In this document: one piece after another, positions 18,019 through 26,717 of the stretch
How positions within the stretch are numbered: the first letter of the stretch is position 1
Layout: each line of letters starts with the position of its first letter
Assembly: GCA_015056485.1 (NCBI GenBank)
Contig: SVGD01000009.1
Location: 1 to 56,360 of the forward strand
DNA length: 56,360 nt
Reading direction: 5' to 3'
Origin: Clostridiales bacterium
Lineage (GTDB): Bacteria; Bacillota; Clostridia; TANB77; CAG-508
The notes under the pieces: generated by a model
The model's database searches: none
The model's input: the letters and a program-made list of their open reading frames with translations, nothing else
Told to the model about the DNA's origin: nothing
Translations under genes and position numbers: made by a program

Positions 18019-18118
18019 AATAAACTCAATTAATATAGAAATATTTAAAGGATTAAAGTATACAGAATACTAAAAGTATATTTAAGATTAGAAACTAAAC
18101 AAGAGGTTGGGGATTATT

Positions 18119-18718
18119 ATGAGAATAGGAATAGATTTAGATGGATGTTTAACTGATGAACATGGATTTATAATAGACTATGGAACTAAATATTTTAGTA
18201 ATAATAATATTAAATATTGTCTACATAATGATGTATATGATAGTAAAGAAATATTCGAGGTAACGGAGGAACAGTATAATCAATTTTGGAAAGATAATCT
18301 TTTTGATTATTCTAAAAATATCTCAATTAGACCTTTTGCTGCAAATGTAATCAATAAACTTAAAGATAATAATGAAATATACATAATAACTGCGCGATAT
18401 TTGACAACATATGAAAATGAAAATAAAGAAAAAATGCAAAATATTGTTAAGGAATGGCTTAAATTAAATAATGTTTTATACGATGAAGTAATATTTAGTG
18501 AAGATAAAGTTAACGTTTGTGAAAATTTGAAAATAGATATCATGATAGAAGATAAACCAGAAAATATATTATTAATATCAAATAAAATACCGGTAATATG
18601 TTATAATCATCCATATAATGAAAAACTACATAAGGATAATATTATTAGATGTCATAGTTGGTATGATATATATGCTAAAATTAAAAATTTTGAAATTATA
18701 AAGAATAGTATTAAATAA
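18119..18718 (+). CDS. HAD superfamily hydrolase (nucleotidase-like)
   Basis: A 199-residue protein starting at ATG 18119 (MRIGIDLDGCLTDE). HAD motif I is IDLDGCLTD, motif II is IITARY, and motif III/IV is DIMIEDKPENI. The layout resembles the 5'(3')-deoxyribonucleotidase/YqfW group acting on small phosphate esters. It is followed 13 bases later by a YgjV-type membrane gene. Confidence 0.75.
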   Translation: MRIGIDLDGCLTDEHGFIIDYGTKYFSNNNIKYCLHNDVYDSKEIFEVTEEQYNQFWKDNLFDYSKNISIRPFAANVINKLKDNNEIYIITARYLTTYENENKEKMQNIVKEWLKLNNVLYDEVIFSEDKVNVCENLKIDIMIEDKPENILLISNKIPVICYNHPYNEKLHKDNIIRCHSWYDIYAKIKNFEIIKNSIK

Positions 18719-18731
18719 GGAGTAAAATCAT

Positions 18732-19244
18732 ATGGACTTAACACCAATGTATATAGTGTCACAACTTTTAGTAATCATATATTATCTGATTTATAGTTGG
18801 ACATTTCATCTAAAAGATAGTAATAAAATCTTAATATTTGGAATTATTGCAACTATTATTAGTAGTATATCGTATTTATTATTGAATGCATATACTGGAA
18901 TGGCAATGTGCTTTGTTGCAATAATTAGGAATCTGTTGTTTACAAAAAGCAAAAAGAGTGTATTTAATTTAGTATTGATTTTTATATTAATATTATTTGC
19001 TTCAATTTTTACATTTAATAATTATTTTTCTTTATTTAATATAATTGCAACACTATTATATACATATGCTCTTTGGCAAAAGAATACAAAAACATATAAA
19101 TTATTAGGAATAATTGTAAATGGACTTATGATAATTTATAATATTTATATTAGTTCAATTTTTGGAGTAGTTTTAATAAGTATAGCTTTTGTTAATTCTA
19201 TTGTAGGGTTTATTAAAGAAAATAAAGAGATTAAAATTAATTAG
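18732..19244 (+). CDS. YgjV family membrane protein
   Basis: A 170-residue integral membrane protein with about six hydrophobic helices and the family pattern YIVSQLL..., SYLLLNAYTGMAM and LWQKNTKTYKLLGI. Function unknown. A shorter, apparently truncated paralogue is at 33184. Confidence 0.75.
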   Translation: MDLTPMYIVSQLLVIIYYLIYSWTFHLKDSNKILIFGIIATIISSISYLLLNAYTGMAMCFVAIIRNLLFTKSKKSVFNLVLIFILILFASIFTFNNYFSLFNIIATLLYTYALWQKNTKTYKLLGIIVNGLMIIYNIYISSIFGVVLISIAFVNSIVGFIKENKEIKIN

Positions 19245-19255
19245 GAGGTTATAAA

Positions 19256-20167
19256 ATGGATTTTGAAGAATTATATAATGAATCTTTAAATGTAAAAAAG
19301 AATGAAAAAACAGTTACAGGAACTGTTATACAAGTATCTAGTAAAGGAGAAATATTTGTTGACTTTCAATATAAAGCAGATGGAATAATTCCAAAATATG
19401 AATATTCAGATGATGAAAATAAAAATCCCAAGGATGAGTTTAAACCAGGAGATACAATTACAGCAGATGTTTTAAAATGGAATGATGGATATGGAAATGT
19501 TCTTTTATCATATAAAAAATATAAAAGAAGAGAAGATAAGAAAAAAGAAGAAGCTCTAAGAATAAAAAGAATAGAAGAAAGAGAAAAACAAAAACAAGAA
19601 AGAATTAAAACTATTGAAGAATTTTGGAATAATATTGAAGTAGGAAAAACATATACAGGAAATATTTCTAAAATTACAGATTATGGTATATTTGTTGATT
19701 TAGGTCCTGTAAAAGGTTTAGCACATATATCAGAATTAGTATGGAATAAAAATGAAAAACTTGATGAAAAGTTTGAAATAAATTCTGAAATAGAAGTAAA
19801 AGTAAAATCATTTAATAAAGAGGAAGGAAAAATAAGTCTAGAATATCCTATGAAAGGTGAAAATCCTTGGCTTTCTTTAATAGATAAATATAAAACAAAT
19901 GATATTGTAACTTGTAAGGTTGTAAAGTATGCACCATTTGGAGCATTTTTAGAAATAGAAGAAGGACTAGAAGCATTAGTTCATAATTCAGAAATAACAA
20001 GTTTAAGAAGAGTTGTAAAACCAGAAGATGAACTCGAATTAGGACAAATAGTTAATGCAAAAATTATAAATATAGATAAAGAAAAATACAAAATAGGAGT
20101 GTCTATAAAAGAGTTAGAAGGTACTTCAGCAGAATATGGATATGAAGAATATATAAGCTCAAAATAA
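19256..20167 (+). CDS. Multi-S1-domain RNA-binding protein
   Basis: A 303-residue protein with three S1/OB folds: about 15-90 (a divergent first copy), 130-200 (GNISKITDYGIFVDLGPVKGLAHISEL) and 215-290 (CKVVKYAPFGAFLEIEEGLEALVHNSEI). A charged coiled-coil linker at about 95-130 (KKKEEALRIKRIEEREKQ) separates the first two. This matches the ribosomal-protein-S1 homologue of Clostridia, which is sometimes fused to IspH but is free-standing here. AGGAGG precedes it well. Confidence 0.85.
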   Translation: MDFEELYNESLNVKKNEKTVTGTVIQVSSKGEIFVDFQYKADGIIPKYEYSDDENKNPKDEFKPGDTITADVLKWNDGYGNVLLSYKKYKRREDKKKEEALRIKRIEEREKQKQERIKTIEEFWNNIEVGKTYTGNISKITDYGIFVDLGPVKGLAHISELVWNKNEKLDEKFEINSEIEVKVKSFNKEEGKISLEYPMKGENPWLSLIDKYKTNDIVTCKVVKYAPFGAFLEIEEGLEALVHNSEITSLRRVVKPEDELELGQIVNAKIINIDKEKYKIGVSIKELEGTSAEYGYEEYISSK

Positions 20168-20187
20168 AGAATTAAGGGGATTTAAAC

Positions 20188-20802
20188 ATGCCAACAAAAC
20201 GAAAAAGAAAGAGAAAAAATAGAAAAATAAAATTTAGTGAATTAAATTATGTTGAAAAAAATTATATAAAAAAAGGAAAAGCTGTAATTCCTGTAAGGCT
20301 TGAAAAAATATCAGATTTATACATGAAACATGACTATAAACAAATGGAGCTTTCAGATAGTGTATGTGATTATATTGAAGAAATTGCATATATGATACCA
20401 ATAAATACAGATATTATATTAGAAATTCACTGTCCGGAAATTGATGAAGAACTTCAAACGAAAATAAAGAAAAATATAAAAAATAACTACGGAATGGAAA
20501 TTGATGATAATGAATATGATTTATCAGTTAATAATAGACGAGCACTGATTTTTACAATTGTAGGTGTGATTTTACTTATTATAAATGTATTAACTGAACA
20601 TCTTGGTACAATATTTTCAAACTTCCTAAGTGTTGTTTGGTGGGTAGCAATTTGGGATATGGTTGAAATTCTTTTTATAGATAATCAAGAGATTAAAGGA
20701 AGAAGATTAAACAATCAACAGTTGTATGATAGTACTATAAAATTTGTGTTTGATGAAAAAGAAAATGAGGAAGAAGTAGTAGAAACTGAGGTTAAAATTT
20801 AA
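20188..20802 (+). CDS. Hypothetical membrane protein with basic N-terminus
   Basis: A 204-residue protein not recognised. It begins with a strongly basic stretch (PTKRKRKRKNRKIK), has a soluble part with possible alpha/beta character (residues 40-110), then two transmembrane helices at about 117-135 and 142-160, and an acidic C-terminus. AAGGGG lies before the ATG. It sits between the S1 gene and a C_GCAxxG_C_C protein. Confidence 0.6.
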   Translation: MPTKRKRKRKNRKIKFSELNYVEKNYIKKGKAVIPVRLEKISDLYMKHDYKQMELSDSVCDYIEEIAYMIPINTDIILEIHCPEIDEELQTKIKKNIKNNYGMEIDDNEYDLSVNNRRALIFTIVGVILLIINVLTEHLGTIFSNFLSVVWWVAIWDMVEILFIDNQEIKGRRLNNQQLYDSTIKFVFDEKENEEEVVETEVKI

Positions 20803-20829
20803 GTAATTATAATAGTAAATGGAGTAAAT

Positions 20830-21255
20830 ATGGAAATAAATAGAAAAGAAATCGCATTAAAACTTTTTAATGAAAAATATAATTGTGCACAATCGATTTT
20901 AATTGCATATAGTGATTTAGTGAATATAGATAGGAAAATGGCATTAAAAATTGCTTCTGGTTTTGGTGGTGGAATAGCTAGATTAGGTAAAACTTGTGGT
21001 ACAATAAATGCCGCAGTTATGCTTTTAAGTTTAAAGTATGGAGAAGAAGAAAAAGAAGATATAGAAAGTAAAACAAAAACAAGAGAAATTATAAGAAAAT
21101 TTATGCTTGATTTTGGTAAAATACATAAAAGTATAAGTTGCGCAGATTTATTAACAGAGGAAAATGATAAAACATATGTAATGCATTCTGAAAAATGTGC
21201 AAATATAGTAGAGGAAGTTTGTGATTTATTAGACAAGTATTTATTTTTAGAATAA
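20830..21255 (+). CDS. C_GCAxxG_C_C family protein
   Basis: A 141-residue protein with the spaced cysteine pattern of the putative redox family: YNCAQS at the N-terminus, GFGGGIARLGKTCGTINAA (the C-G-x-x-x-G/A element, here slightly divergent), SCADLL, and KCANIVEEVCD near the end. Members are thought to bind metal or a cofactor. It is the last gene before a bidirectional terminator. Confidence 0.75.
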   Translation: MEINRKEIALKLFNEKYNCAQSILIAYSDLVNIDRKMALKIASGFGGGIARLGKTCGTINAAVMLLSLKYGEEEKEDIESKTKTREIIRKFMLDFGKIHKSISCADLLTEENDKTYVMHSEKCANIVEEVCDLLDKYLFLE

Positions 21256-21297
21256 AAAAATTTAAAAAATAAAATAATATTTAAATATATAAAAGAA

Positions 21298-21330
21298 AAG
21301 TCAGTAGCCTCATAAGAAGCTACCGACTTT
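21298..21330. terminator. Bidirectional terminator before dapB
   Basis: AAGTC-a-GTAGC pairs with GCTAC-c-GACTT around a 10-base loop. A-rich sequence to the left and CTTTTT to the right suit both directions between converging genes. Confidence 0.8.
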
Positions 21331-21348
21331 CTTTTTACATCACAGCTT

Positions 21349-22119
21349 TTACAGCTGAAGCATATCATCCATGCTGTAAAGACCAGGTGAGGTCTGATTG
21401 AGCAGGAATCTTGCTGCCTTAAGCGCGCCGACTGCAAAACCTTCACGCGAATGAGCGGTGTGTTTGATTTCGATGGTGTCACTGTTTCCAAAGAAGAACA
21501 CAGAATGTTCACCTGTAACATTACCGCCTCTCATTGAAGCAATACCGATTTCATTTTCTTTTCTTTTGCCGGTTCGGCCGTAGATAATTTCTTTATCATC
21601 CGTGTGCGCAAGAGCATCCTTAATGGCGTTTGCAAGAAGAAGCGCTGTTCCACTTGGCGCATCTTTCTTCCTGTTATGATGAGTTTCGAGAACTTCAATA
21701 TCATAGTCAGAAAGATAGGGAGTGATAAGCTGAAGAACCTTTTTAATAAGAGTGATGTTGGCCTCCATATTTGCCGATTTAAAAATCGGAATCAATTTGG
21801 ATGCCGCATTAATCTCTTCTTCCTGTTCCTTGGTAAAACCGGTTGTTGCAATAACCATTGGAATTTTAACTGATTTTGCATAGTCAAGAAGATTCATTGT
21901 GGCTTCAGGTGCAGAGAAGTCGATAATGATATCAGGGGGTGTTTCACCGTCAGAGAGATAACCCATATTATTGAAAATAGGGAAACCCTTATACATTCTG
22001 GTAGTATCTGGCTTATCAAGTCCATACTTGACATGAAAGTCATCGCTTTCGCGAATCAGCCGAGTAACAATTTTGCCCATGTAGCCGTTACAGCCAGAGA
22101 TTAATACGCCTTTAGTCAT
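21349..22119 (-). CDS. dapB: 4-hydroxy-tetrahydrodipicolinate reductase, GC-richer cassette
   Basis: DapB reduces HTPA in the lysine/diaminopimelate pathway. The 256-residue protein has the Rossmann motif ISGCNGYMGK, TTGFT, and the signature ETHHNRKKDAPSGTA with catalytic His/Lys. AAGGAGG precedes the ATG. It is markedly GC-richer than its surroundings (line 21421-21480 has 32 G/C of 60), on the opposite strand, alone, and with its own promoter and terminator, suggesting transfer. Arg20 is encoded by an in-frame CGG (22060-22062), read without a frameshift. Confidence 0.93.
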   Translation of the reverse strand: MTKGVLISGCNGYMGKIVTRLIRESDDFHVKYGLDKPDTTRMYKGFPIFNNMGYLSDGETPPDIIIDFSAPEATMNLLDYAKSVKIPMVIATTGFTKEQEEEINAASKLIPIFKSANMEANITLIKKVLQLITPYLSDYDIEVLETHHNRKKDAPSGTALLLANAIKDALAHTDDKEIIYGRTGKRKENEIGIASMRGGNVTGEHSVFFFGNSDTIEIKHTAHSREGFAVGALKAARFLLNQTSPGLYSMDDMLQL

Positions 22120-22198
22120 AAAAAGACCTCCTTAAAAAATGTGATGTGTTATGCGGTACAGATACCACAAAAGTTCAAAGCGTAAATTGAACTATAAA

Positions 22199-22227
22199 AT
22201 TATATCACAAACATTATGTAAATGCAA
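22199..22227 (-). promoter_or_regulatory. dapB promoter
   Basis: On the minus strand: TTGCAT (22222-22227), 17 bases, and TATAAT (22199-22204) with an extended TGA. The leader to the start is about 80 bases. Confidence 0.6.
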
Positions 22228-22317
22228 ATCAGTAACAATATAATTGCATTACGTGGAAAATTATGTTATTATATTATGTGGAAAAATATTAAGAATTTTT
22301 TAAGGGAGAATTTATAT

Positions 22318-23132
22318 ATGGGTAATGAAACAAGAAAACAATTTATTAATAGTTTAGATACTGGATTAAAAAGACAAAAAAAGCTTTTGGAAGTTGGTAT
22401 AGTAGATGATATGGCTGATAAATTAGAGAAAGAAATAAAATCCGAAATTGAATGTATTGTTCGTACATTATCTTTAGAGGATTTTGAAAAAAATCACCAG
22501 AATCATTTAATACTTATGATATATTATTTATTGATGCTACATATGATAATTCTCGTACAGATACAATAACAGAAGTTGAACGTTTAATTAAAAAAGAACC
22601 TGAACTTAGAGATAAAATCATGATAATAATTGGAACAGATGTTATAGACTGGGGAAGACATAATGACCCATATATAAAAAAACTAGTGTCTAGAGTACAA
22701 AAATTACCTAACATTATTTATGGTAAACCAAAAGGTACAAAAGTAGAACTTATGATAAAACATATGCAAAGTATTGGTAAAAAAAAGAATATAGAAGTTC
22801 CTAAAAAACTTCCCAAAGGCGTATGTGATGCTCATTTATTGGAACAACTGACATCGAAATTTGAAAAAATCGAAACTAGCATTAATGAACAAAGAGCTAT
22901 TGGATTAAGTATAATAGAACAATTAGAAGGATTTGAACCTAAAAACGAGGATGAACGTAGAATTATAGCTAGAGCTTTGGAATTAGCTAGGTTAATTAAG
23001 GAAAATGGTCATATTATAGTTCAAGTATATTATCAATTAAGTGGGGCATGTAGAATAGCAGAAGCAAATTCTAATCAAGGATTAGAAGATGGAAGTAAAG
23101 CAAGTGAGAGTAAAGGTATAGAAGGAAAATAA
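22318..23132 (+). CDS. Hypothetical protein, apparent -1 frameshift in an A7 run
   Basis: Two open frames belong together. The first starts at ATG 22318 after AAGGGAG and becomes unnatural after DFEKN. Shifting by -1 at the A7 run 22487-22493 gives SPESFNTYDILFIDATYDN and continues to 23132. The span of 815 bases is 3n-1, giving 271 residues. The middle (YDILFIDAT..., IMIIIGTDVIDWG) looks like a Rossmann or receiver-like alpha/beta fold; the C-terminus is helical (SKFEKIETSINEQ, IEQLEGFEPK). I do not recognise the family. Unlike the five CGG sites, this one is a homopolymer, so an indel error or slippage are both possible. Confidence 0.55.
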
Positions 23133-23133
23133 A

Positions 23134-23991
23134 ATGTTTAAAAAAATATATATTGAAATTACAAATATATGTAATCTTAAATGCAATTTTTGTCCTGAGA
23201 CTAAAAGAACTAAGAAGTTTATGAGTATAGACAACTTTGAAAAAATTATTGAAAAAGTACATAAACATACAAATTTAGTATGTTTACATGTAAAAGGAGA
23301 GCCACTTCTACATAATAATTTAGAAGAATTACTTAAAGTGCTAGAAAAATATAATTTAAAAGCAAATATAACAACTAACGGAACATTATTAAAGGAAAAA
23401 ATTAAAATAATAAAAGATTCTAAAGCTATAAGACAAATAAATATTTCACTTCATAGTATTACACAAAATGAAAATATAAATAAAGAATATTTACAAGATG
23501 TTTTTGAAAGTGTAGAACAATTAAAGGAACAAATTATTTCATATAGATTATGGAATTTAAAATCAATACAAGAAAATGATATTAATGAAAAAATAATAGA
23601 TGAAATAGAAAATTATTATAATATAGCTCACTTAAAAGAAAAACTTATAACAAGTGATTTTCTAAAAATAAGTAATAATTTATTTATAAATCAAGATATA
23701 GAATTTACATGGCCAGATATTAATAAAGAAAACATAATAGAAAAAGGAAGATGTTTAGCATTAAAAGAACAAATTGCAATACTAGTAGATGGTACAGTTG
23801 TGCCATGTTGTTTAGATAATAATGGAGATATACCACTTGGAAATATTTTAGAAGAAAGTTTAGAAGATATATTACAAAAGCCTAAAACTATAACTATAAA
23901 AAAGAATTTTGAAAATAGCGTAATAACTTGTAAACTTTGTAAAACATGTGGATTTCTACAAAGATTAGAAAACAAAAGGAGAAATTTATGA
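23134..23991 (+). CDS. Radical SAM protein with SPASM-like C-terminus
   Basis: A 285-residue protein. CNLKCNFC (residues 13-20) is the CxxxCxxC 4Fe-4S/SAM motif, HVKGEPLLH is the GGEP-equivalent, and TTNGTLL follows. The C-terminal part has CLALKEQIAILVDGTVVPCCLDNNGDIPLGNI and CKLCKTC, typical of an auxiliary cluster (SPASM/twitch). Such enzymes often modify peptides, but no precursor peptide is evident nearby. It overlaps the Nudix gene by ATGA. Confidence 0.82.
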   Translation: MFKKIYIEITNICNLKCNFCPETKRTKKFMSIDNFEKIIEKVHKHTNLVCLHVKGEPLLHNNLEELLKVLEKYNLKANITTNGTLLKEKIKIIKDSKAIRQINISLHSITQNENINKEYLQDVFESVEQLKEQIISYRLWNLKSIQENDINEKIIDEIENYYNIAHLKEKLITSDFLKISNNLFINQDIEFTWPDINKENIIEKGRCLALKEQIAILVDGTVVPCCLDNNGDIPLGNILEESLEDILQKPKTITIKKNFENSVITCKLCKTCGFLQRLENKRRNL

Positions 23992-24446
23992 TAAATACAA
24001 CTCTATGTTATATAAAAAAAGATAATAAATATTTAATGTTGCATAGAACCAAAAAAGAAAATGATATAAATAAAGATAAATGGATTGGGATAGGTGGAAA
24101 GTTTGAAGAAGGTGAAAGTCCAGAAGAATGCCTTCTAAGAGAAGTGAAAGAAGAAACAGGATTAACTCTTAATTCATTTAATCTAAGATGTATAATAACA
24201 TATGAATCTACGAATTATGAAACAGAGTATATGTATGTATTTACGTCAGATGATTTTTCAGGAGAAGTAATAGAATGCAATGAAGGCGAATTACAGTGGG
24301 TTGAAAAAAATAAGATTTTTGACTTGAAAATATGGGAAGGAGATAAAATCTTTTTAGAAAAAATACAAAAAACTAACAAATTTTTTACAGCAAAATTTTG
24401 TTATGATGGTGATAAATTAGTTAAATATGATTTGAAAGAATATTAA
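23988..24446 (+). CDS. Nudix (MutT-like) hydrolase
   Basis: A 152-residue protein starting at ATG 23988 with AGGAG upstream. The Nudix box is GKFEEGESPEECLLREVKEE followed by TG (G-x5-E-x7-REVKEETG). The N-terminal NTTLCYIKKDNKYLMLHRTKK resembles 8-oxo-dGTP diphosphatases. It is translationally coupled to the radical SAM gene. Confidence 0.85.
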   Translation: MINTTLCYIKKDNKYLMLHRTKKENDINKDKWIGIGGKFEEGESPEECLLREVKEETGLTLNSFNLRCIITYESTNYETEYMYVFTSDDFSGEVIECNEGELQWVEKNKIFDLKIWEGDKIFLEKIQKTNKFFTAKFCYDGDKLVKYDLKEY

Positions 24447-24547
24447 AATCGAAAGATGAAATTTTATGTTAATCAAAAATGTTTGCAAAGAGTAAAATGC
24501 TATGATATAATTTTATAGTAAAAATTTCATAATTGGAGGCAACAGAA

Positions 24548-25234
24548 ATGTTAAAGTATTTCATAAGCATTATTCCACTGGTAGGTACTTCGTTAGGAGC
24601 TTTTTTGGGAACAAACCGTAGTTTATATAATAAATTACAAAAGCAGGAGAATACCTTGGTGGCTGTTGCCACAGGAATACTCTGCTCAATTGTATTTAAT
24701 TTATTATTGGAGTCTATAGAGTTTAGGCGGGAGCCTACAGTCTATATAGGCATAGCTATAGGATTTTTGTTTTCAATACTCCTGAGTTTGATTTCTAAAA
24801 AGAAAAACTTAAGTGTGAAAAGTAAGGTCTTTTGGGCAATGCTGATTCATAATATTCCTGAAGGAATAGTTGTTGGGATTTCATTAGCCGACAATAAAAT
24901 CTTGCCATCAACGATCCTAATTGTCTTAAGTATTTCTTTACAGAATATACCGGATGGTTTAGTGGTTTCTATGCCAATGGTTTCTGATAAAGGAAGAATG
25001 CAGGCTTTTTTGTATGGTTTCTTTTCAGGGGTAATAGAACCGATATTTGCTTATACAATTATTCTAACGGCAGGAAAGTTTTCACAAGTCCTTATGGCTG
25101 AGCCGCTTCTCATTGGATTTTCGTTTTCGATGATTTTAATGATAGCGATTGAGTTATTAAAGGAATGTGAAAGCAAAAAAATTGTTTTGGTCACAGCAAT
25201 TGCGACCATAATATTCAATTGTATTCTTGGATGA
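24548..25234 (+). CDS. ZIP family metal transporter
   Basis: A 228-residue protein with about eight transmembrane helices. The metal-site motifs are HNIPEG at residues 101-106 and QNIPDG at about 132-137. ZIP proteins import Zn2+ or related cations. The start ATG 24548 follows TTGGAGG by 8 bases. Codon use is somewhat GC-richer than its neighbours. Arg61 is encoded by in-frame CGG 24728-24730, read normally, and the gene has its own terminator, so it may be recently acquired. Confidence 0.88.
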   Translation: MLKYFISIIPLVGTSLGAFLGTNRSLYNKLQKQENTLVAVATGILCSIVFNLLLESIEFRREPTVYIGIAIGFLFSILLSLISKKKNLSVKSKVFWAMLIHNIPEGIVVGISLADNKILPSTILIVLSISLQNIPDGLVVSMPMVSDKGRMQAFLYGFFSGVIEPIFAYTIILTAGKFSQVLMAEPLLIGFSFSMILMIAIELLKECESKKIVLVTAIATIIFNCILG

Positions 25235-25237
25235 AGC

Positions 25238-25270
25238 ACAAAGAGGCGACAGGTTATGTCGCTTCTTTTG
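25238..25270 (+). terminator. Terminator after the ZIP gene
   Basis: CAAAGAgGCGACA pairs with TGTCGCtTCTTTTG around GGTTA, followed by TTGT. Confidence 0.8.
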
Positions 25271-25332
25271 TTGTATATGGGAAAGAACGACACATATTAT
25301 AACAAATATATGTACTTTTTTATCATAATATG

Positions 25333-25341
25333 TGATATAAT
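25333..25341 (+). promoter_or_regulatory. Extended -10 of the S66/MFS gene run
   Basis: TGATATAAT at 25333-25341, 29 bases before ATG 25370. The -35 is weak. Confidence 0.5.
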
Positions 25342-25369
25342 TTATATAAATTTTGGAAAGGATGAGAAT

Positions 25370-26287
25370 ATGTTAGCAAGTAGATTAAATAAAGGAGATA
25401 CAATAGGAATAGTTTCTCCTTCATCACCAGTAACAGAAGACTTGATACCACAATTAAAACAAGGAATACAAGTTTTTAAAGATATGGGGTTTAATGTTGT
25501 ATTAAGTAAAAATATTTATTCAAATACACTTAGATATTCTGCTACAATAGATGAAAAAGTTGAAGATATACATGAAATGTTTTCAAATAATGAAGTAAAA
25601 GCAATTATTTGTTCACAAGGTGGACAAAATTCAAATGCAATTCTTCCTTATTTAAATTATGATTTAATAAAAGAGAACCCTAAAATAATAATGGGCATTA
25701 GTGATTCAACAGCATTATTAAATGCAATTTATGCAAAAACTGGATTAGTAACATATCATCAAAATGATATTATTTGGGGAATTGGTAGAGAAATATATGA
25801 AAAGGAAATTGCTGATTTGAAATTAAGATTGCTTGAAGGCAAAACAGGAGATATAGAACATTTTACGCAATGGAAATGCTTGAAAGAAGGAAAAGCAGAA
25901 GGTGTATTAGTTGGAGGTAACTTATGGACTTTTACAAAATTATTAAAAACACCATACTGTCCTGATTTGAGTAATTGTATATTATTTTTAGAAGAATTTG
26001 CATCAGAAACTCCTATAGATGAAATTGATAGCAAAATAAATTTATTAAAACAACATGGTGTTTTTGATAAGATAAAAGGATTATGGCTAGGGTACTATGA
26101 AAAGGATAATAATGTTATTAAATTTGAAGATGTTGTATTAAATAATTTAAGTGAATATAATTTTCCAATTATAAAATGTAATGATTTTGGACATAATTGC
26201 GAAAATGTACTTATTCCAATAGGTTCTAAAGTTAATTTTGATGCAACAAATTGTAAAATTGAGATTATAGAAAAATTTTTAAAATAA
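25370..26287 (+). CDS. S66 family peptidase (LD-carboxypeptidase / MccF-like), copy 1
   Basis: A 305-residue protein starting at ATG 25370 with GGAAAGGA upstream. The catalytic serine is S111 in GISDSTALLNAI, the acidic residue is E208/E209 in ILFLEEF, and His275 is in NDFGHNCEN. S66 enzymes cleave LD-bonds in murein tripeptide or, as in MccF, hydrolyse microcin C-like peptide-nucleotides. With no signal peptide it is cytoplasmic. It is clearly related to the copy at 30103. An MFS gene lies two genes downstream, the same neighbourhood as copy 2. Confidence 0.9.
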   Translation: MLASRLNKGDTIGIVSPSSPVTEDLIPQLKQGIQVFKDMGFNVVLSKNIYSNTLRYSATIDEKVEDIHEMFSNNEVKAIICSQGGQNSNAILPYLNYDLIKENPKIIMGISDSTALLNAIYAKTGLVTYHQNDIIWGIGREIYEKEIADLKLRLLEGKTGDIEHFTQWKCLKEGKAEGVLVGGNLWTFTKLLKTPYCPDLSNCILFLEEFASETPIDEIDSKINLLKQHGVFDKIKGLWLGYYEKDNNVIKFEDVVLNNLSEYNFPIIKCNDFGHNCENVLIPIGSKVNFDATNCKIEIIEKFLK

Positions 26288-26311
26288 ATATATTAATTAA
26301 GGAGAATTTAA

Positions 26312-26695
26312 ATGGGTTCATATATAGAAATGAATGATACTTTACAAATAACAAAGGAACAAGGATTTCCAAAAGAACTGGATTGGAAACAACACAAAAA
26401 AACACCATATAATGTAGAACAGTTTAAAGATATTATATTTGAATTTAAAAATAAACCTAATGTTAGAAATTATCATATGCCACCAGTTCGTAATTTTTTA
26501 GTAGAAAATATTAATGGCAAATGGTTATATTGGGGGTTAGTACATATTTTAGAAGTTAAACATGATTATATAAATAAAACTACATCTGGGAAATTTAAGA
26601 TAGTTTATATTAATACTCCAGAAGAAATGAAAATTGCACACAGCATTATAGATAGAAATAAGGATACATATTTTGAAATTGATAAGGAACAGTAA
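26312..26695 (+). CDS. Conserved hypothetical protein
   Basis: A 127-residue protein with the pattern MGSYIEMNDTLQITKEQGFP, VRNYHMPPVRNFLVE, WLYWGLVHILEV and TSGKFKIVYINTPEEMKIA. I recognise the pattern as a small conserved family without known function. It has no membrane segment. AAGGAG precedes the ATG. It lies between S66 copy 1 and MFS copy 1. Confidence 0.65.
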   Translation: MGSYIEMNDTLQITKEQGFPKELDWKQHKKTPYNVEQFKDIIFEFKNKPNVRNYHMPPVRNFLVENINGKWLYWGLVHILEVKHDYINKTTSGKFKIVYINTPEEMKIAHSIIDRNKDTYFEIDKEQ

Positions 26696-26717
26696 TTTAG
26701 AAGGGATAACAAAAAAT

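Noticed and set aside
20799..21521. 240-codon minus-strand frame over the C_GCAxxG_C_C gene and the terminator
   Set aside because: It crosses a bidirectional terminator and is antisense to a well-supported gene.
24728..24730. CGG in the ZIP gene as a sixth frameshift site
   Set aside because: The zero frame continues with a normal ZIP sequence (HNIPEG follows), so the codon is read as Arg here. It is recorded as a counterexample.
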